Source of the DNA: Paracraurococcus ruber
GTDB taxonomy: Bacteria; Pseudomonadota; Alphaproteobacteria; Acetobacterales; Acetobacteraceae
Length of the DNA stretch: 42,576 nt
Reading direction: 5' to 3'
Assembly (NCBI RefSeq): GCF_004353985.1
Contig: NZ_SMOA01000031.1
Coordinates: 1 to 42,576 of the forward strand
Positions within the stretch are counted from its first letter, which is position 1, and each line of letters begins with the position of its first letter. Below the pieces are notes generated by a model. It did no database searches. It was not told where the DNA came from and saw only the letters and a list, made by a program, of their open reading frames with translations. Both the position numbers and the translations under genes were made by a program. Below, piece after piece: positions 1 through 8,898 of the stretch.

Positions 1-114
1 CGCTGCCGTCGGCTCGCCAAGGACTGGGAGTGCCTGAACCGGTCAGGCCTGTGCTTCCTGCGCTGGGCCTCCGTCCGCCTCATGCTGCGAAGGCTCTGCC
101 AAACCAGAACATGA
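1..114 (+). CDS. IS5-family transposase, C-terminal fragment (cut by window edge)
   Basis: Frame 1 reads RCRRLAKDWECLNRSG and continues through a basic tail to a TGA at 112-114. The pattern RRLAKDWE..NR followed by F.R.AS.RLMLR.LC is typical of the extreme C-terminus of IS5-type DDE transposases (recognised from family knowledge). The catalytic residues would lie upstream, outside the window, so activity cannot be judged. The open reading frame is uninterrupted over the visible part, so nothing here suggests decay. The identification rests on only 37 residues. Confidence 0.65.
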   Translation, partial: RCRRLAKDWECLNRSGLCFLRWASVRLMLRRLCQTRT

Positions 115-130
115 TCCCGGACGGACTCTA
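1..130 (+). mobile_element. Right end of an IS5-family-like insertion sequence
   Basis: The left edge of the window carries the last 37 codons of a transposase followed by a short tail. The probable terminal inverted repeat, read inward on the minus strand from position 128, begins GAGTCCGTCCGGG. A TA dinucleotide at 129-130 would fit the TA target duplication known for the IS427 group of IS5. The left end lies outside the window, so the inverted repeat cannot be verified. The element ends only a few bases beyond the stop codon of the giant minus-strand gene. Confidence 0.6.
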
Positions 131-134
131 AGCC

Positions 135-3100
135 TCACATCAGGTCGCCGTCCCAAGCGATGGTCGTCTTGACCCCATTATAGGTGATGGTCCCGCCGTT
201 GTTGTACTCGTCCAGCCAGTTCTTGATGGTGTTGCCGGCGGTGAGGCCGCTCACGGTGCTGGTCCAGGCGGTGGCGCTGGACGGCACCTTGAAGGTGTTG
301 GCGTTGAGCGTGACGCTGCCGTCGCCGAAGCCGTCGCCGGTCTCGTCCGGCGTGTAGCGGCGCAGCCAGTCGATGCCCTGGTCCACCGCGTCGCGGGCAT
401 CGAACACCGCAGCGTTGTTCGCCTGGTCACGCACCGGGTTGCCGGCCAGGAAGTTCAGCCAAGTGGCCACCAGCGCGCGGTCGAGGATCAGCCGGGCATC
501 CTGCCCGCCAGCGTTGTCGGAGGAACTGAGGATCGAGAGCGCCTCCGACACCGAGTAGAAGAAGGTCTTCTCCCCGCCATCGGTGATGCCGTTCTTGTTC
601 CAGTCGCCGACCAGCAGGCCGGTCTTCTTGGCCCCGCCGACCGGGTCGGTCACCCCGCCGCCGCCATAGGTGGTGAACAGGATGTCGCCGCTGGCGAAGC
701 CCTTGGTGCCGGCCTGCGACGGGGCGCCGGCGTCGCCATCCCAGAAGTCCTGCCACTTGCTGTTGATCCAGAAGCCCGGCGTGCGCACGCCGGGGCCGCC
801 GATCGGCGTCATGCCAGTGTAGTTGGCCGCATCGCTGTCGGTGACCACCTGGGTGTTGCCGAAGCTGTCGCCATAGACCGCCCGCACCGTCCCGATATTG
901 GTCTGCAGGCCGGAGCCCCAGGTGCCGGTGACGTTGAAGGCGTAGGTCTTGCCGGCGGCGAGGCTGCTGATCGCGATCGTCGTGCCGTCCTCGGACCCGT
1001 TCAGGTCCAGCCGGTCGTCCGAGACGATCAGGTTGTAGAGCGTGACGTCGCCGGTGTTGGTGACCACGAAGCGGAAGATCGGGTCGGTGCCCTGGTTCAG
1101 GCTGGGGCCCGGCGCGCTGTCAGCATCGGCGAAGGTGACGCCGCAATCGACCGAGACCAGCTTCTCGATATCCACCTTCGGGGCCGCGACCGGCGCACTG
1201 GTCTTGTAGAAACTGGCATCGCTGTCGCTGGTGGCGTTGGGCGCCGAGACGGTGGCGATGTTGCCGTAGAGACCGCCCTTCGACAGCGCCTGCACCGTCA
1301 GCTGGTCGATCTTGAAGTTGTCCTCCGGCGACATGTCGTCGACCCGGGCGGCGATCACCAGCACATTGCCGGCGATGCCGGCGGCGTTGATGTCGGCCAG
1401 GCGGGCCGAGGTCAGCGTGGTGGCGTTCAGCTCGGTGTAGCCGAGGCCGCTGAGCACCGCATCGCTGAGGGTCAGCGTGTCGCTCAGCGCGACATTGGTA
1501 TTGCCGATCCAGACGGTCAGGTCGCTGTCGTTGACGACGTAGCCGAGATAGGCGCTGTCGACGATCACCTTCTCGCTGAACTGGAACAGCACGTAGTTGT
1601 TGCGGCCGATATTGTCGACCGTGTGGGTGTTGCCGCCGCCGTCGCCCTCGCTGCTGTCGGTGACACCGAGGCCGCTGCCATACTGGCCGAGCCACGCGGT
1701 GGACCAGGCGCCGCTCGACTTGTCGCGGCTGAAGGCGCTTGCCTCCACGGTCAAGCCGTTGGTGGAGAAGCTCCGCACATTGCCGTCCTGGCCGTCCAGG
1801 GCGCTGCTGCCGGAGAAGTCGAAGATGGTGCGGGCACCCGCCACCGTCAGGTCCTTGACGGTGCCGGTGGCCCTGTAGGTCCAGGTCTCCGTCAGGTCGA
1901 GGAAGTTGTTGTTGTTCGTGTCGCCGCTGACATGGGTGATCTTGCCGTTGGCGATCGTCATGTCGTCGCCGGGATTGCCCGGCGTGCCATTGTCGTCGAC
2001 GATGCTGATCTGATTCTTGGCGATGGCGACATTGCCGGTGTTCTTGACCTGATAGGTCCAGGTCACGTCCGAGCCCGGCTTGAGCACCGGCACGCCGGCG
2101 CCGCTCGCCGTATCCTCGTTGTCGAAGGTCGGCGCCGTCGTGTTGCTGTTGCTGGAGCCGTTTGTGGTCTTCTCAATATCGAGCTTGGCGACCGTCGGCG
2201 GCGCCACCGGGTTGCGGTAGAAGCTGGCATCGCTGTCGCCGATGACGTTGGGCGCCGAGACGGTGGCGATGTTGCCGTAGATTCCCGGTCCGGCCGCCTG
2301 AACGGTCAGGTTCTGGATCTTGAAATAGTCATTTGGCGTCAGCTCGCCGGTATTGGCGGCAATGACCAGCACGTTGCCGGTGACTTTGCCGGCGTTGAAG
2401 TCGGCCGTTCGCGCGCTGCTGGAGGTGGTCTCATTCAGCTCGGTGAAGCCGAGGCTGGTCAGTACCGCATCGGTCAGCTTCGTGGTCGTGCTGAACGCGT
2501 TGCCGATGTTGCCGATCCAGATCTTCAGGTCGCTGTCGTTGACCACGTAGCCGAGGGCGGCCTTGTCGACGACAACATTCTGGTCGAAGCGGAACAGCAC
2601 GTAGTTGTCGCGGCCGACATTGTCCACGGTATGGCTGTTGTTGCCACCCGTGCCCTCGCCGCTGTCGGTGACGCCCACGCCGCCGCCATAGCGGCCGACA
2701 TAGGCATCCGCCCAGCTGCCGGTGGACTTGTCCCGGCTGAAGCCGGTGACCTTCATCGAAATGCCGCCGCTGGTCAGCAGGTATTCGTTGCCGGCGGTGC
2801 CGGAGAGTGCCGTGCTGCCCTGAAGGTCGAAGGTGGTGGCAGTGCCCAGCGCGGTCAGGGTCTGAACCGTGCCGGTGGCCTGATAGGTCCAGGTCTCCGT
2901 CAGGTCGAGGAAGTTGTTGTTGTTGGTGTCGCCGCCGACATAGGTGATCTTGTTGGTCAGCGTCATGTCGTCGCCGGTGTTGCCCGGCGTGCCGTTGTCG
3001 TCGACGATGCTGATCTGGTTGCGGGCGATGGCGACATTGCCGGTGTTCCGGACCTGATAGGTCCAGGTCACGTCCGATCCAGGGGTGAGGATCGGCACGC

Positions 3101-6100
3101 CGGCGCCATTCGCCGTGTCCTCGTTATCGTAGGTCGGCGCGGTCGTGTTGCTGTTGCTCGACCCGGTAGTGATCTTCTCGATGTCGAGCCGGGAAACCGG
3201 TGCGGCCGTCAGTGTCAGCGCGTAGTCCTCGACCTCGCCGTCCAGCGCCAGGCCGGTCGGGTTCTGCGCCGCCGTGTCGGTGCTCAGCCGGAAGCGGGCA
3301 TAGGTGGTGCCGAGGGTGACCGTGGTCGGCACGGTGACGGTGAAGGTGTTGTCGCCGTTGACGACCGCTTGGTTGAAGATGATCCGCTCACCGGCATCGA
3401 GGAAGTCGCCGTCGCGATTGTAGTCGATCCAGGCATTCAACCGGCCATCCACCCCGGCCGCCTCGGCGACGCGGACAGTGATCTGGTAAGTCTGGCCGGC
3501 CTGCGGCGTGCCCGGCAGGCTGACGCCGTCCTCGTCATCCGGCGAGCCGATGGGATTCAGGTCGTCGCCATTGGCGCCGATGCTGGGCTGGCCGTTCAGC
3601 TCGGCATCCACCAGGCTGCCGAGGTACAGGATCGGCGTCGCCACGGTCTGGCCGGTGCTCAGCACATGCCGCGGCCCATTGGCCGCCAGCGTGGTGCCGT
3701 AGGTGTCCGGCGCATCGCCGAAGTCGAAGGCGCGGTAGCCGAAATCCTGCGCCAGGTTGCTCTGGCCGGTCGCCAGGGTGACGGTCGAGCGGCTGTTGGC
3801 GCCACCATCCGGGTCGGTGGTGTTCTGGTAGCCGGAAGGCGCGACACCGCCATTGACCACCACGCCATAGGTGCCGGCGGCCAGATTGTCGAAGAGGTAC
3901 TTGCCGGTGCTGTCGGTGAAGACCTCGCGGTCGATGCTGCCGTCATTGCCGATGTCGAGACCGACCTTGACCCCCGCCAGGCCCTCGCCGGCATCCCGCA
4001 CACCGTTGTTGTTCCGGTCGAAGAAGACCTCGTCGCCGATCGAGCCGAGGGCGCCGATGCTCAGCCGGTAGTCCTCGACCTCGCCATCCAGCGCCAGGCC
4101 GGTCGGGTTCTGCGCCGCCGCGTCGGTGCTCAGCCGGAAGCGGGCATAGGTGGTGCCGAGGGTGACCGTATCCGCCGCGGTGAAGCTGAGCGTGTTGAGT
4201 CCATTCACCACCGCGGTGTCAAAAAGGATCCGCTCGTTGACGTTGTCGAAGTCGCCATCGCCGTTGAAGTCGATCCAGGCATTCAGCCGGCCATCCACCC
4301 CGGATGCCTCGGTGACGCGGACGGTGATCTGGTAGGTCTGGCCGGCCTGGATGACGGTCGGCAAGGTGATGCCGTCCTCGTCATCCGGAGTGCCATTCAG
4401 ATCGTCGCCATCGGCGCCGATGCTAGGTTGGCCGTTCAGCTCGGCATCCACCAGGCTGCCGAGATAGAGAACGGGCGTCGCCACGGTCTGGCCCGTGCTC
4501 AGCAGGTGCCGGGCACCATTGTCAGTCAGCGTGGTGCCGTATGTGTCCGGCGCATCGCCGAAGTCATAGGCGCGGTAGCCGAAGTCCTGTCCCAGGCTGT
4601 TCTCGCCAACCGCCAGGGTGACGGTCGAACGGCTGTTGGCGCCGCCATCCGGGTCGGTGGTGTTCTGGTAGCCGGAAGGCGCGACACCGCCATTGACCAC
4701 CACGCCATAGGTGCCGGCGGCCAGATTGTCGAAGAGGTACTTGCCGGTGCTGTCGGTGAAGACCTCGCGGTCGATGCTGCCGTCATTGCCGATGTCGAGA
4801 CCGACCTTGACCCCCGCCAGGCCCTCGCCGGCATCCCGCACACCGTTGTTGTTCCGGTCGAAGAAGACCTCGTCGCCGATCGAGCCGAGGGCGCCGATGC
4901 TCAGCCGGTAGTCCTCGACCTCGCCATCCAGCGCCAGGCCGGTCGGGTTCTGCGCCGCCGTGTCGGTGCTCAGCCGGAAGCGGGCATAGGTGTCGCCGAG
5001 GGTGACCGCGGTCGGCACGGTAATGGTGAAGGTGTTGTCGCCGTTGACGACCGCCTGGTTGAGAAGGATCTGCTCACCGGCATCGAGGAAGTCGCCGTCG
5101 TCATTGAAGTCGATCCAGCCGGTGAGGCGGCCATCCACCCCGGCTGCCTCGGCGACACGGACGGTGATCTGGTAGCTCGGGCCGGCCTGGATGACGGTCG
5201 GCAGGGTAACGCCGTCCTCGTCATTCGGCACGCCGTTCAGGTCATCGCCATCGGCGCCGATGCTGGGCTGGCCGTTCAGCTCGGCATCCACCAGGCTGCC
5301 GAGGTACAGGATCGGTGTCGCCACGGTCTGGCCGGTGCTCAGCACATGGCGCGGCCCATTGGCCGCCAGCGTGGTGCCGTAGGTGTCCGGCGCATCGCCG
5401 AAGTCGAAGGCGCGATAGCCGAAATCCTGCGCCAGGTTGCTCTGGCTGAGGCCGAGCGTGACCGTCGAGCGGCTGTTGGCACCGCCATCCGGGTCGGTGG
5501 TGTTCTGGTAGCCGGAAGGCGCGACGCCGCCATTGACCACCACGCCGTAGCTGCCGGCGGCCAGATTGTCGAAGAGGTACTTGCCGGTGCTGTCGGTGAA
5601 GACCTCGCGGTCGATGCTGCCGTCATTGCCGATGTCGAGACCGACCTTGACCCCCGCCAGGCCCTCGCCGGCATCCCGCACACCGTTGTTGTTCCGGTCG
5701 AAGAAGACCTCGTCGCCGATCGAGCCGAGGGTGAAGGTGACGTAGCTGCTGGGGTCCTGGGCGTTGACGGTCTTGGTGTTGTTGAAGCCGTCGGTGGCCT
5801 TGGCGCTGACCGAGCCGATATTGCCGTAGCTGGCGGCGGAGGCGATGCCGGCCTTGCTGTAGGTCCAGGTCTCGTCGATATCGAGGGCGCCGTTGCTGTT
5901 GGCATCGCCGCCGGTGAAGTTGGTGACCGCGCCTTCCTTGTCGTCGCTCACGGCGACATTGGTCAGGGCGATGCCGCCGGTGTTGCGGACCGCATAGGTC
6001 CAGGTCACCGCGCTGCCCTGCAGCAGCACCGCGCCATCGACGCCGTTGGTCAGCTTCTCGATGCTGATCGAGGGCGTGACCGTGCTGTAGCTGCTGGGAT

Positions 6101-7718
6101 CCTGGGCGTTGACGGTCTTGGTGTTGTTGAAGCCGTCGGTGGCCTTGGCGCTGACCGAGCCGATATTGCCGTAGCTGGCGGCGGAGGCGATGCCGGCCTT
6201 GCTGTAGGTCCAGGTCTCGCCGATATCGAGGACGCCGTTGCTGTTGGCATCGCCACCGGTGAAGTTGGTGACCGCGCCTTCCTTGTCGTCGCTCACGGCG
6301 ACATTGGTCAGGGCGATGCCGCCGGTGTTGCGGACCGCATAGGTCCAGGTCACCGCACTGCCCTGCAGCAGCACCGCGCCATCGACGCCGTTGGTCAGCT
6401 TCTCGATGCTGATCGAGGGCGTGACCGTGACGTAGCTGCTGGGGTCAGTCGCCGTCGGTGTGCGGGTCTTGCCGAGGCCGTCGATATAGATGCCGCTGGC
6501 GGTGGCGATGTTGCTATAGCTGTCGGCGGTCGCCGTGCCGCTGTAGCTGAAGCGCCAGATCTCGCCGACATCGAGCAGGCTGTTGCTGTTGCTGTCGCCG
6601 CTGATATAGCTGGCGCTGAAATCGTCGATGGTGTCGACCGGGGTGCCGTTGTCGTCCTTGACCGTGACGTTCGACAGTGGCGTCTCGCCGGTGTTGCGGA
6701 CGTCATAGGTCCAGGTGACGGCACCGCCCTGCAGGATGGTGACGCCATCGCCGCCATTGGTCTTCTTGTCGACCGAGAGCGAGGTCCGCTGCTCCACCAG
6801 GCCGGCATCCACCGTGCTGTTGTACTGCCCGGCCACGAGCGTGTAGGGCCCAGTGCGATTGTTAGCCGCCAGGAAGTCGCTGTCGGTCGCGTCGGAGGTG
6901 TTGTTGAGGACGTTCGTCGTTGTCAGCGCATAGCCCGCGGGGGCGCTGATCTGCATCGAATAGGTGCCGGCCGCCAGCTGGCCGAAGACATACTTGCCAT
7001 CCGCATCGGTCGTCGTCGTGCGGCCCGTCGAAGAACCAGTTGAATCCAGTAGGGTCAGGGTCACGCCCGCGACGCCGGTATTGCCGTCGTCCTGCAAGCC
7101 GTTACCGTTGGCGTCCAGCCAAACATAGTCGCCCAGCGCGGCGAAGGTGCTCGGCGCGGTGAAGGCCTGCTGCATGATGCTGAAGCTGACCGGCGTGGTC
7201 ACGGCGGCCGTGGTGGTCACGTCAATGGTCAGCTTGACGTGAACATTTCCGAGCGCCGGGCTGAAGGTACCGAGATCGCCGGATTCGAAGGTTGGATCAC
7301 CGATATCGTTGGTCGTCGAAGTCTTGGTCAGCAGGCTGCGCCCAACCAGCGTGCCGGCCGTGTTGAAGACCTCCTCCAGCAGCGTCAGCGTCGCGCCTGC
7401 CGGCACAACGGTGTCGGGGGTGAAGGTGTTGAGCAGGATCCCGGTCAGTCCGGTGGTCGGGGTGAGGACGGAAATGTCATACTGGACCACCAGCGACATG
7501 CGGGAATTCGCACCGGTGGTGCCGGCGACGAAGCCCATCCAGAGCAGCCCCGGCACCGGCGACGTGACGCCGAACAGCGTCGTGTCCGGCGCCTCGGTGA
7601 GCATGATATTGTCGGTGATGAACTGGTTGACCGAGCCGGTATCGGTCTCCGCCACGCGGATGTTTCTGAACAGCAGGCCGTTGTCGGTGATGTCACCGAA
7701 AGTCCTGGTGCCGCTCAT
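135..7718 (-). CDS. Giant multi-repeat surface/secreted protein (SdrD-like, GEVEDY-like and DUF11-like modules)
   Basis: This is a 2527-residue protein. It has an N-terminal unique region (about 1-195) and an SdrD_B-like module (about 195-305, DYVWLDANGNGLQDDG). Three DUF11/CARDB-like modules follow (about 310-660; TWTY.VRNTG, ETWTY). Three near-identical units come next (about 660-1500), each an SdrD_B domain (GDEVFFDRNNNGVRDAGEG) plus a domain ending LDGEVEDY. Two copies of a roughly 335-residue unit follow (about 1510-2185; DVTWTYQV.NTGN), then one more DUF11-like module and a unique C-terminal module (about 2310-2527, beginning GVRTPGFWINSKWQDFWDGD). Asp/Asn-rich loops suggest calcium-stabilised beta-sandwiches. 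No Sec signal peptide, transmembrane segment or PEP-CTERM tail is visible, so type I secretion is plausible but unproven. The ATG at 7718 has an upstream AGGG. Likely role, by inference: matrix adhesin or scaffold. The precise function is unknown. Confidence 0.85.
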   Translation of the reverse strand: MSGTRTFGDITDNGLLFRNIRVAETDTGSVNQFITDNIMLTEAPDTTLFGVTSPVPGLLWMGFVAGTTGANSRMSLVVQYDISVLTPTTGLTGILLNTFTPDTVVPAGATLTLLEEVFNTAGTLVGRSLLTKTSTTNDIGDPTFESGDLGTFSPALGNVHVKLTIDVTTTAAVTTPVSFSIMQQAFTAPSTFAALGDYVWLDANGNGLQDDGNTGVAGVTLTLLDSTGSSTGRTTTTDADGKYVFGQLAAGTYSMQISAPAGYALTTTNVLNNTSDATDSDFLAANNRTGPYTLVAGQYNSTVDAGLVEQRTSLSVDKKTNGGDGVTILQGGAVTWTYDVRNTGETPLSNVTVKDDNGTPVDTIDDFSASYISGDSNSNSLLDVGEIWRFSYSGTATADSYSNIATASGIYIDGLGKTRTPTATDPSSYVTVTPSISIEKLTNGVDGAVLLQGSAVTWTYAVRNTGGIALTNVAVSDDKEGAVTNFTGGDANSNGVLDIGETWTYSKAGIASAASYGNIGSVSAKATDGFNNTKTVNAQDPSSYSTVTPSISIEKLTNGVDGAVLLQGSAVTWTYAVRNTGGIALTNVAVSDDKEGAVTNFTGGDANSNGALDIDETWTYSKAGIASAASYGNIGSVSAKATDGFNNTKTVNAQDPSSYVTFTLGSIGDEVFFDRNNNGVRDAGEGLAGVKVGLDIGNDGSIDREVFTDSTGKYLFDNLAAGSYGVVVNGGVAPSGYQNTTDPDGGANSRSTVTLGLSQSNLAQDFGYRAFDFGDAPDTYGTTLAANGPRHVLSTGQTVATPILYLGSLVDAELNGQPSIGADGDDLNGVPNDEDGVTLPTVIQAGPSYQITVRVAEAAGVDGRLTGWIDFNDDGDFLDAGEQILLNQAVVNGDNTFTITVPTAVTLGDTYARFRLSTDTAAQNPTGLALDGEVEDYRLSIGALGSIGDEVFFDRNNNGVRDAGEGLAGVKVGLDIGNDGSIDREVFTDSTGKYLFDNLAAGTYGVVVNGGVAPSGYQNTTDPDGGANSRSTVTLAVGENSLGQDFGYRAYDFGDAPDTYGTTLTDNGARHLLSTGQTVATPVLYLGSLVDAELNGQPSIGADGDDLNGTPDDEDGITLPTVIQAGQTYQITVRVTEASGVDGRLNAWIDFNGDGDFDNVNERILFDTAVVNGLNTLSFTAADTVTLGTTYARFRLSTDAAAQNPTGLALDGEVEDYRLSIGALGSIGDEVFFDRNNNGVRDAGEGLAGVKVGLDIGNDGSIDREVFTDSTGKYLFDNLAAGTYGVVVNGGVAPSGYQNTTDPDGGANSRSTVTLATGQSNLAQDFGYRAFDFGDAPDTYGTTLAANGPRHVLSTGQTVATPILYLGSLVDAELNGQPSIGANGDDLNPIGSPDDEDGVSLPGTPQAGQTYQITVRVAEAAGVDGRLNAWIDYNRDGDFLDAGERIIFNQAVVNGDNTFTVTVPTTVTLGTTYARFRLSTDTAAQNPTGLALDGEVEDYALTLTAAPVSRLDIEKITTGSSNSNTTAPTYDNEDTANGAGVPILTPGSDVTWTYQVRNTGNVAIARNQISIVDDNGTPGNTGDDMTLTNKITYVGGDTNNNNFLDLTETWTYQATGTVQTLTALGTATTFDLQGSTALSGTAGNEYLLTSGGISMKVTGFSRDKSTGSWADAYVGRYGGGVGVTDSGEGTGGNNSHTVDNVGRDNYVLFRFDQNVVVDKAALGYVVNDSDLKIWIGNIGNAFSTTTKLTDAVLTSLGFTELNETTSSSARTADFNAGKVTGNVLVIAANTGELTPNDYFKIQNLTVQAAGPGIYGNIATVSAPNVIGDSDASFYRNPVAPPTVAKLDIEKTTNGSSNSNTTAPTFDNEDTASGAGVPVLKPGSDVTWTYQVKNTGNVAIAKNQISIVDDNGTPGNPGDDMTIANGKITHVSGDTNNNNFLDLTETWTYRATGTVKDLTVAGARTIFDFSGSSALDGQDGNVRSFSTNGLTVEASAFSRDKSSGAWSTAWLGQYGSGLGVTDSSEGDGGGNTHTVDNIGRNNYVLFQFSEKVIVDSAYLGYVVNDSDLTVWIGNTNVALSDTLTLSDAVLSGLGYTELNATTLTSARLADINAAGIAGNVLVIAARVDDMSPEDNFKIDQLTVQALSKGGLYGNIATVSAPNATSDSDASFYKTSAPVAAPKVDIEKLVSVDCGVTFADADSAPGPSLNQGTDPIFRFVVTNTGDVTLYNLIVSDDRLDLNGSEDGTTIAISSLAAGKTYAFNVTGTWGSGLQTNIGTVRAVYGDSFGNTQVVTDSDAANYTGMTPIGGPGVRTPGFWINSKWQDFWDGDAGAPSQAGTKGFASGDILFTTYGGGGVTDPVGGAKKTGLLVGDWNKNGITDGGEKTFFYSVSEALSILSSSDNAGGQDARLILDRALVATWLNFLAGNPVRDQANNAAVFDARDAVDQGIDWLRRYTPDETGDGFGDGSVTLNANTFKVPSSATAWTSTVSGLTAGNTIKNWLDEYNNGGTITYNGVKTTIAWDGDLM
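1161..3173 (-). repeat. Two ~1005-bp direct repeats in the giant gene
   Basis: Segments 2169-3173 (1005 bp) and 1161-2168 (1008 bp) encode two related modules of about 335 residues, each beginning LDIEK.T.GSSNSNTTAP. They share TWTYQV.NTGN, TETWTY, GRY/GQYG.G.GVTDS and GYVVNDSDL.WIGN. They are more diverged than the 840-bp and 345-bp repeats, so this duplication is older or has not been homogenised. Confidence 0.85.
3205..5730 (-). repeat. Three tandem ~840-bp units inside the giant gene
   Basis: Units lie at about 3205-4050 (846 bp), 4051-4890 (840 bp) and 4891-5730 (840 bp). Each encodes one SdrD_B plus one GEVEDY domain. The first two are identical over 3841-4080 versus 4681-4920 when the rows are compared directly, and only one base differs in the next 60. 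The third copy differs by a few bases in the same stretch. The 6-bp difference gives two extra residues in a loop (DDLNPIGSPDDEDG versus DDLNGVPNDEDG). Confidence 0.9.
5742..6431 (-). repeat. Two tandem 345-bp DUF11-type units in the giant gene
   Basis: The segments 5742-6086 and 6087-6431 repeat with an exact 345-bp (115-codon) period and are nearly identical. Each encodes a module starting TPSISIEKLTNGVDG and containing TWTYAVRNTGG and ETWTYSKAG. The protein difference between copies is minimal (GVLDIGE versus GALDIDE). A more divergent third module precedes them in the protein. Confidence 0.9.
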
Positions 7719-7844
7719 CGGGGTTCATCCCTGTCGAATGGCCGGTGGCGCGCCCTGGCTGGGGAGACCGGCGTGGCGTTGCAGACGGTTCCGCGCGCAG
7801 TCCGGCGGGCTGCGCGTGGGAAGGCGGCATGGGGTGGAGGTGGG

Positions 7845-7875
7845 GCGTCCCGTCCGCCGGATGCGGACGGGACGC
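7845..7875 (-). terminator. Hairpin between PEP-CTERM gene and giant gene
   Basis: A perfect 12-bp inverted repeat (7845-7856 with 7864-7875, 7-nt loop) lies just beyond the stop of the minus-strand PEP-CTERM gene and before the giant gene. There is no T-run, so it may be a weak or factor-assisted terminator, or a stabilising 3' stem. Confidence 0.5.
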
Positions 7876-7882
7876 GCGCGGC

Positions 7883-8536
7883 TCAGCCCTGGCGGGCGCG
7901 GCGGCGCAGGCCAGCCAGGCCCAGCAGGCCGGCGCCCAGCAGCGCCAGGCTGGCGGGCTCCGGCACGGCCACGGTGAAGCTCTGAATCACGAAATCCACC
8001 TGGCCGCCGGTGCCGTTGATGTCTTTCAGGATCGACAGGAACGGAACGCCGACGGGGAAGATCACGCTGTCCGAGCCAGGGCCGGAGATGCTGAAGCCGG
8101 TGGTAAAGACCGGTCCGGGGTTGGGGGCCGTGGGAGGAATCTGGCCGACGATGGTTTCGCCCAGACTTGCACCAGCCGCGCCGGCCAGCGTGCCGGAAGC
8201 GCCGAGGATCGGGAAAGCGAAGGGCACGAAGCCCGGACCAGGCGGGCTGTTGATACTCGTCGGGGCCGGACCACGGAAGGTGGCGACAAAGAACGATACC
8301 CCGAGATCATCGCCGGCGGCGACGAGCGGGTTGGTACCCAGGCCGGTGATCTTGAAGCCGTTCTTGCCCTCCGGGACGATGTCGAAATCCGGGCCGCTGG
8401 CACCGTTCACGACCAGGAGCAGGTTGCCGGAATTCGACACCACGAAAGCGGGGGCGGCCTGGGCGCCCTGGCCGAGGAAGGCGGCGCCCAGCAAGACGGT
8501 GCAGCCGGTGAGGCAACGGCGGAGAAAGCGGGTCAT
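7883..8536 (-). CDS. PEP-CTERM sorting-domain protein
   Basis: This is a 217-residue exported protein. The N-terminus MTRFLRRCLTGCTVLLGAAF followed by LGQGAQA is a signal peptide, with cleavage probable after AQA. The C-terminus is a textbook PEP-CTERM tail: VPEPASLALLGAGLLGLAGL then RRRARQG (motif, hydrophobic span, basic end). The tail is recognised by an exosortase, by established knowledge of the family. The middle is low-complexity, rich in Gly, Pro and Ala, with no domain I recognise. The start at 8536 is preferred over 8548 because GGGAG sits five bases upstream of it. A sigma54 -24/-12 promoter lies 67 nt upstream, with two copies of a 17-bp motif further up. No exosortase is in the window, so sorting must depend on a gene elsewhere. 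Confidence 0.9.
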   Translation of the reverse strand: MTRFLRRCLTGCTVLLGAAFLGQGAQAAPAFVVSNSGNLLLVVNGASGPDFDIVPEGKNGFKITGLGTNPLVAAGDDLGVSFFVATFRGPAPTSINSPPGPGFVPFAFPILGASGTLAGAAGASLGETIVGQIPPTAPNPGPVFTTGFSISGPGSDSVIFPVGVPFLSILKDINGTGGQVDFVIQSFTVAVPEPASLALLGAGLLGLAGLRRRARQG

Positions 8537-8602
8537 CGGAACTCCCATCGGATGGAGGCGGCATGCCGCCCCGCGGCAGTGGCCGCTTCGGTCGTCCCGA
8601 TC

Positions 8603-8618
8603 TGCAAGCGTGGTGCCA
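8603..8618 (-). promoter_or_regulatory. Sigma54 (RpoN) promoter of PEP-CTERM gene
   Basis: Read on the minus strand this is TGGCACCACGCTTGCA. It matches the sigma54 consensus TGGCAC-N5-TTGCA at every conserved base, with the invariant GG (-24) and GC (-12) correctly spaced. It lies 67 nt upstream of the start codon at 8536. Confidence 0.85.
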
Positions 8619-8680
8619 AAAACCAGACGCGTTTCTGATCAAGCAGTTATCATTAGTAACTCAAGCATTTGATTGAACTC

Positions 8681-8697
8681 TGTAAAGCATCCCGACA
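8681..8697 (-). promoter_or_regulatory. 17-bp motif, proximal copy (candidate enhancer-binding site)
   Basis: The plus strand reads TGTAAAGCATCCCGACA. In the gene's direction it is TGTCGG...TTTACA, with TGT/ACA symmetric ends. It sits about 70 bp upstream of the -24 element, a usual distance for a bacterial enhancer-binding protein. The same motif occurs at 8899 and, in the same orientation relative to the gene, at 19303. Candidate ligand, by inference: the PrsR response regulator of exosortase systems. Confidence 0.65.
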
Positions 8698-8898
8698 AAT
8701 TTCATTGGCCCGGGGAGTGTCTCGGCAAATGCGATGGTCCGGCGATGATGGGGCCGCCCCTGCAACAAGACGTTGTTTTCAAAATGAAATCGCGATCGCG
8801 TGAGGCCTGGCCGTCTGGCGTGGTGCCAAGTGGGGGCGGCAGGCATGGGCCGCTCCGCCTCGCCCGGACATCCTGGCCGGTCCCAGAACAGGCAGAAG

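Noticed and set aside
1623-7043. Very long plus-strand open frame opposite the giant gene
   Set aside because: It is the antisense shadow of a repeat-rich, GC-rich gene. The translated product is repetitive in step with the minus-strand repeats and shows no known domain.
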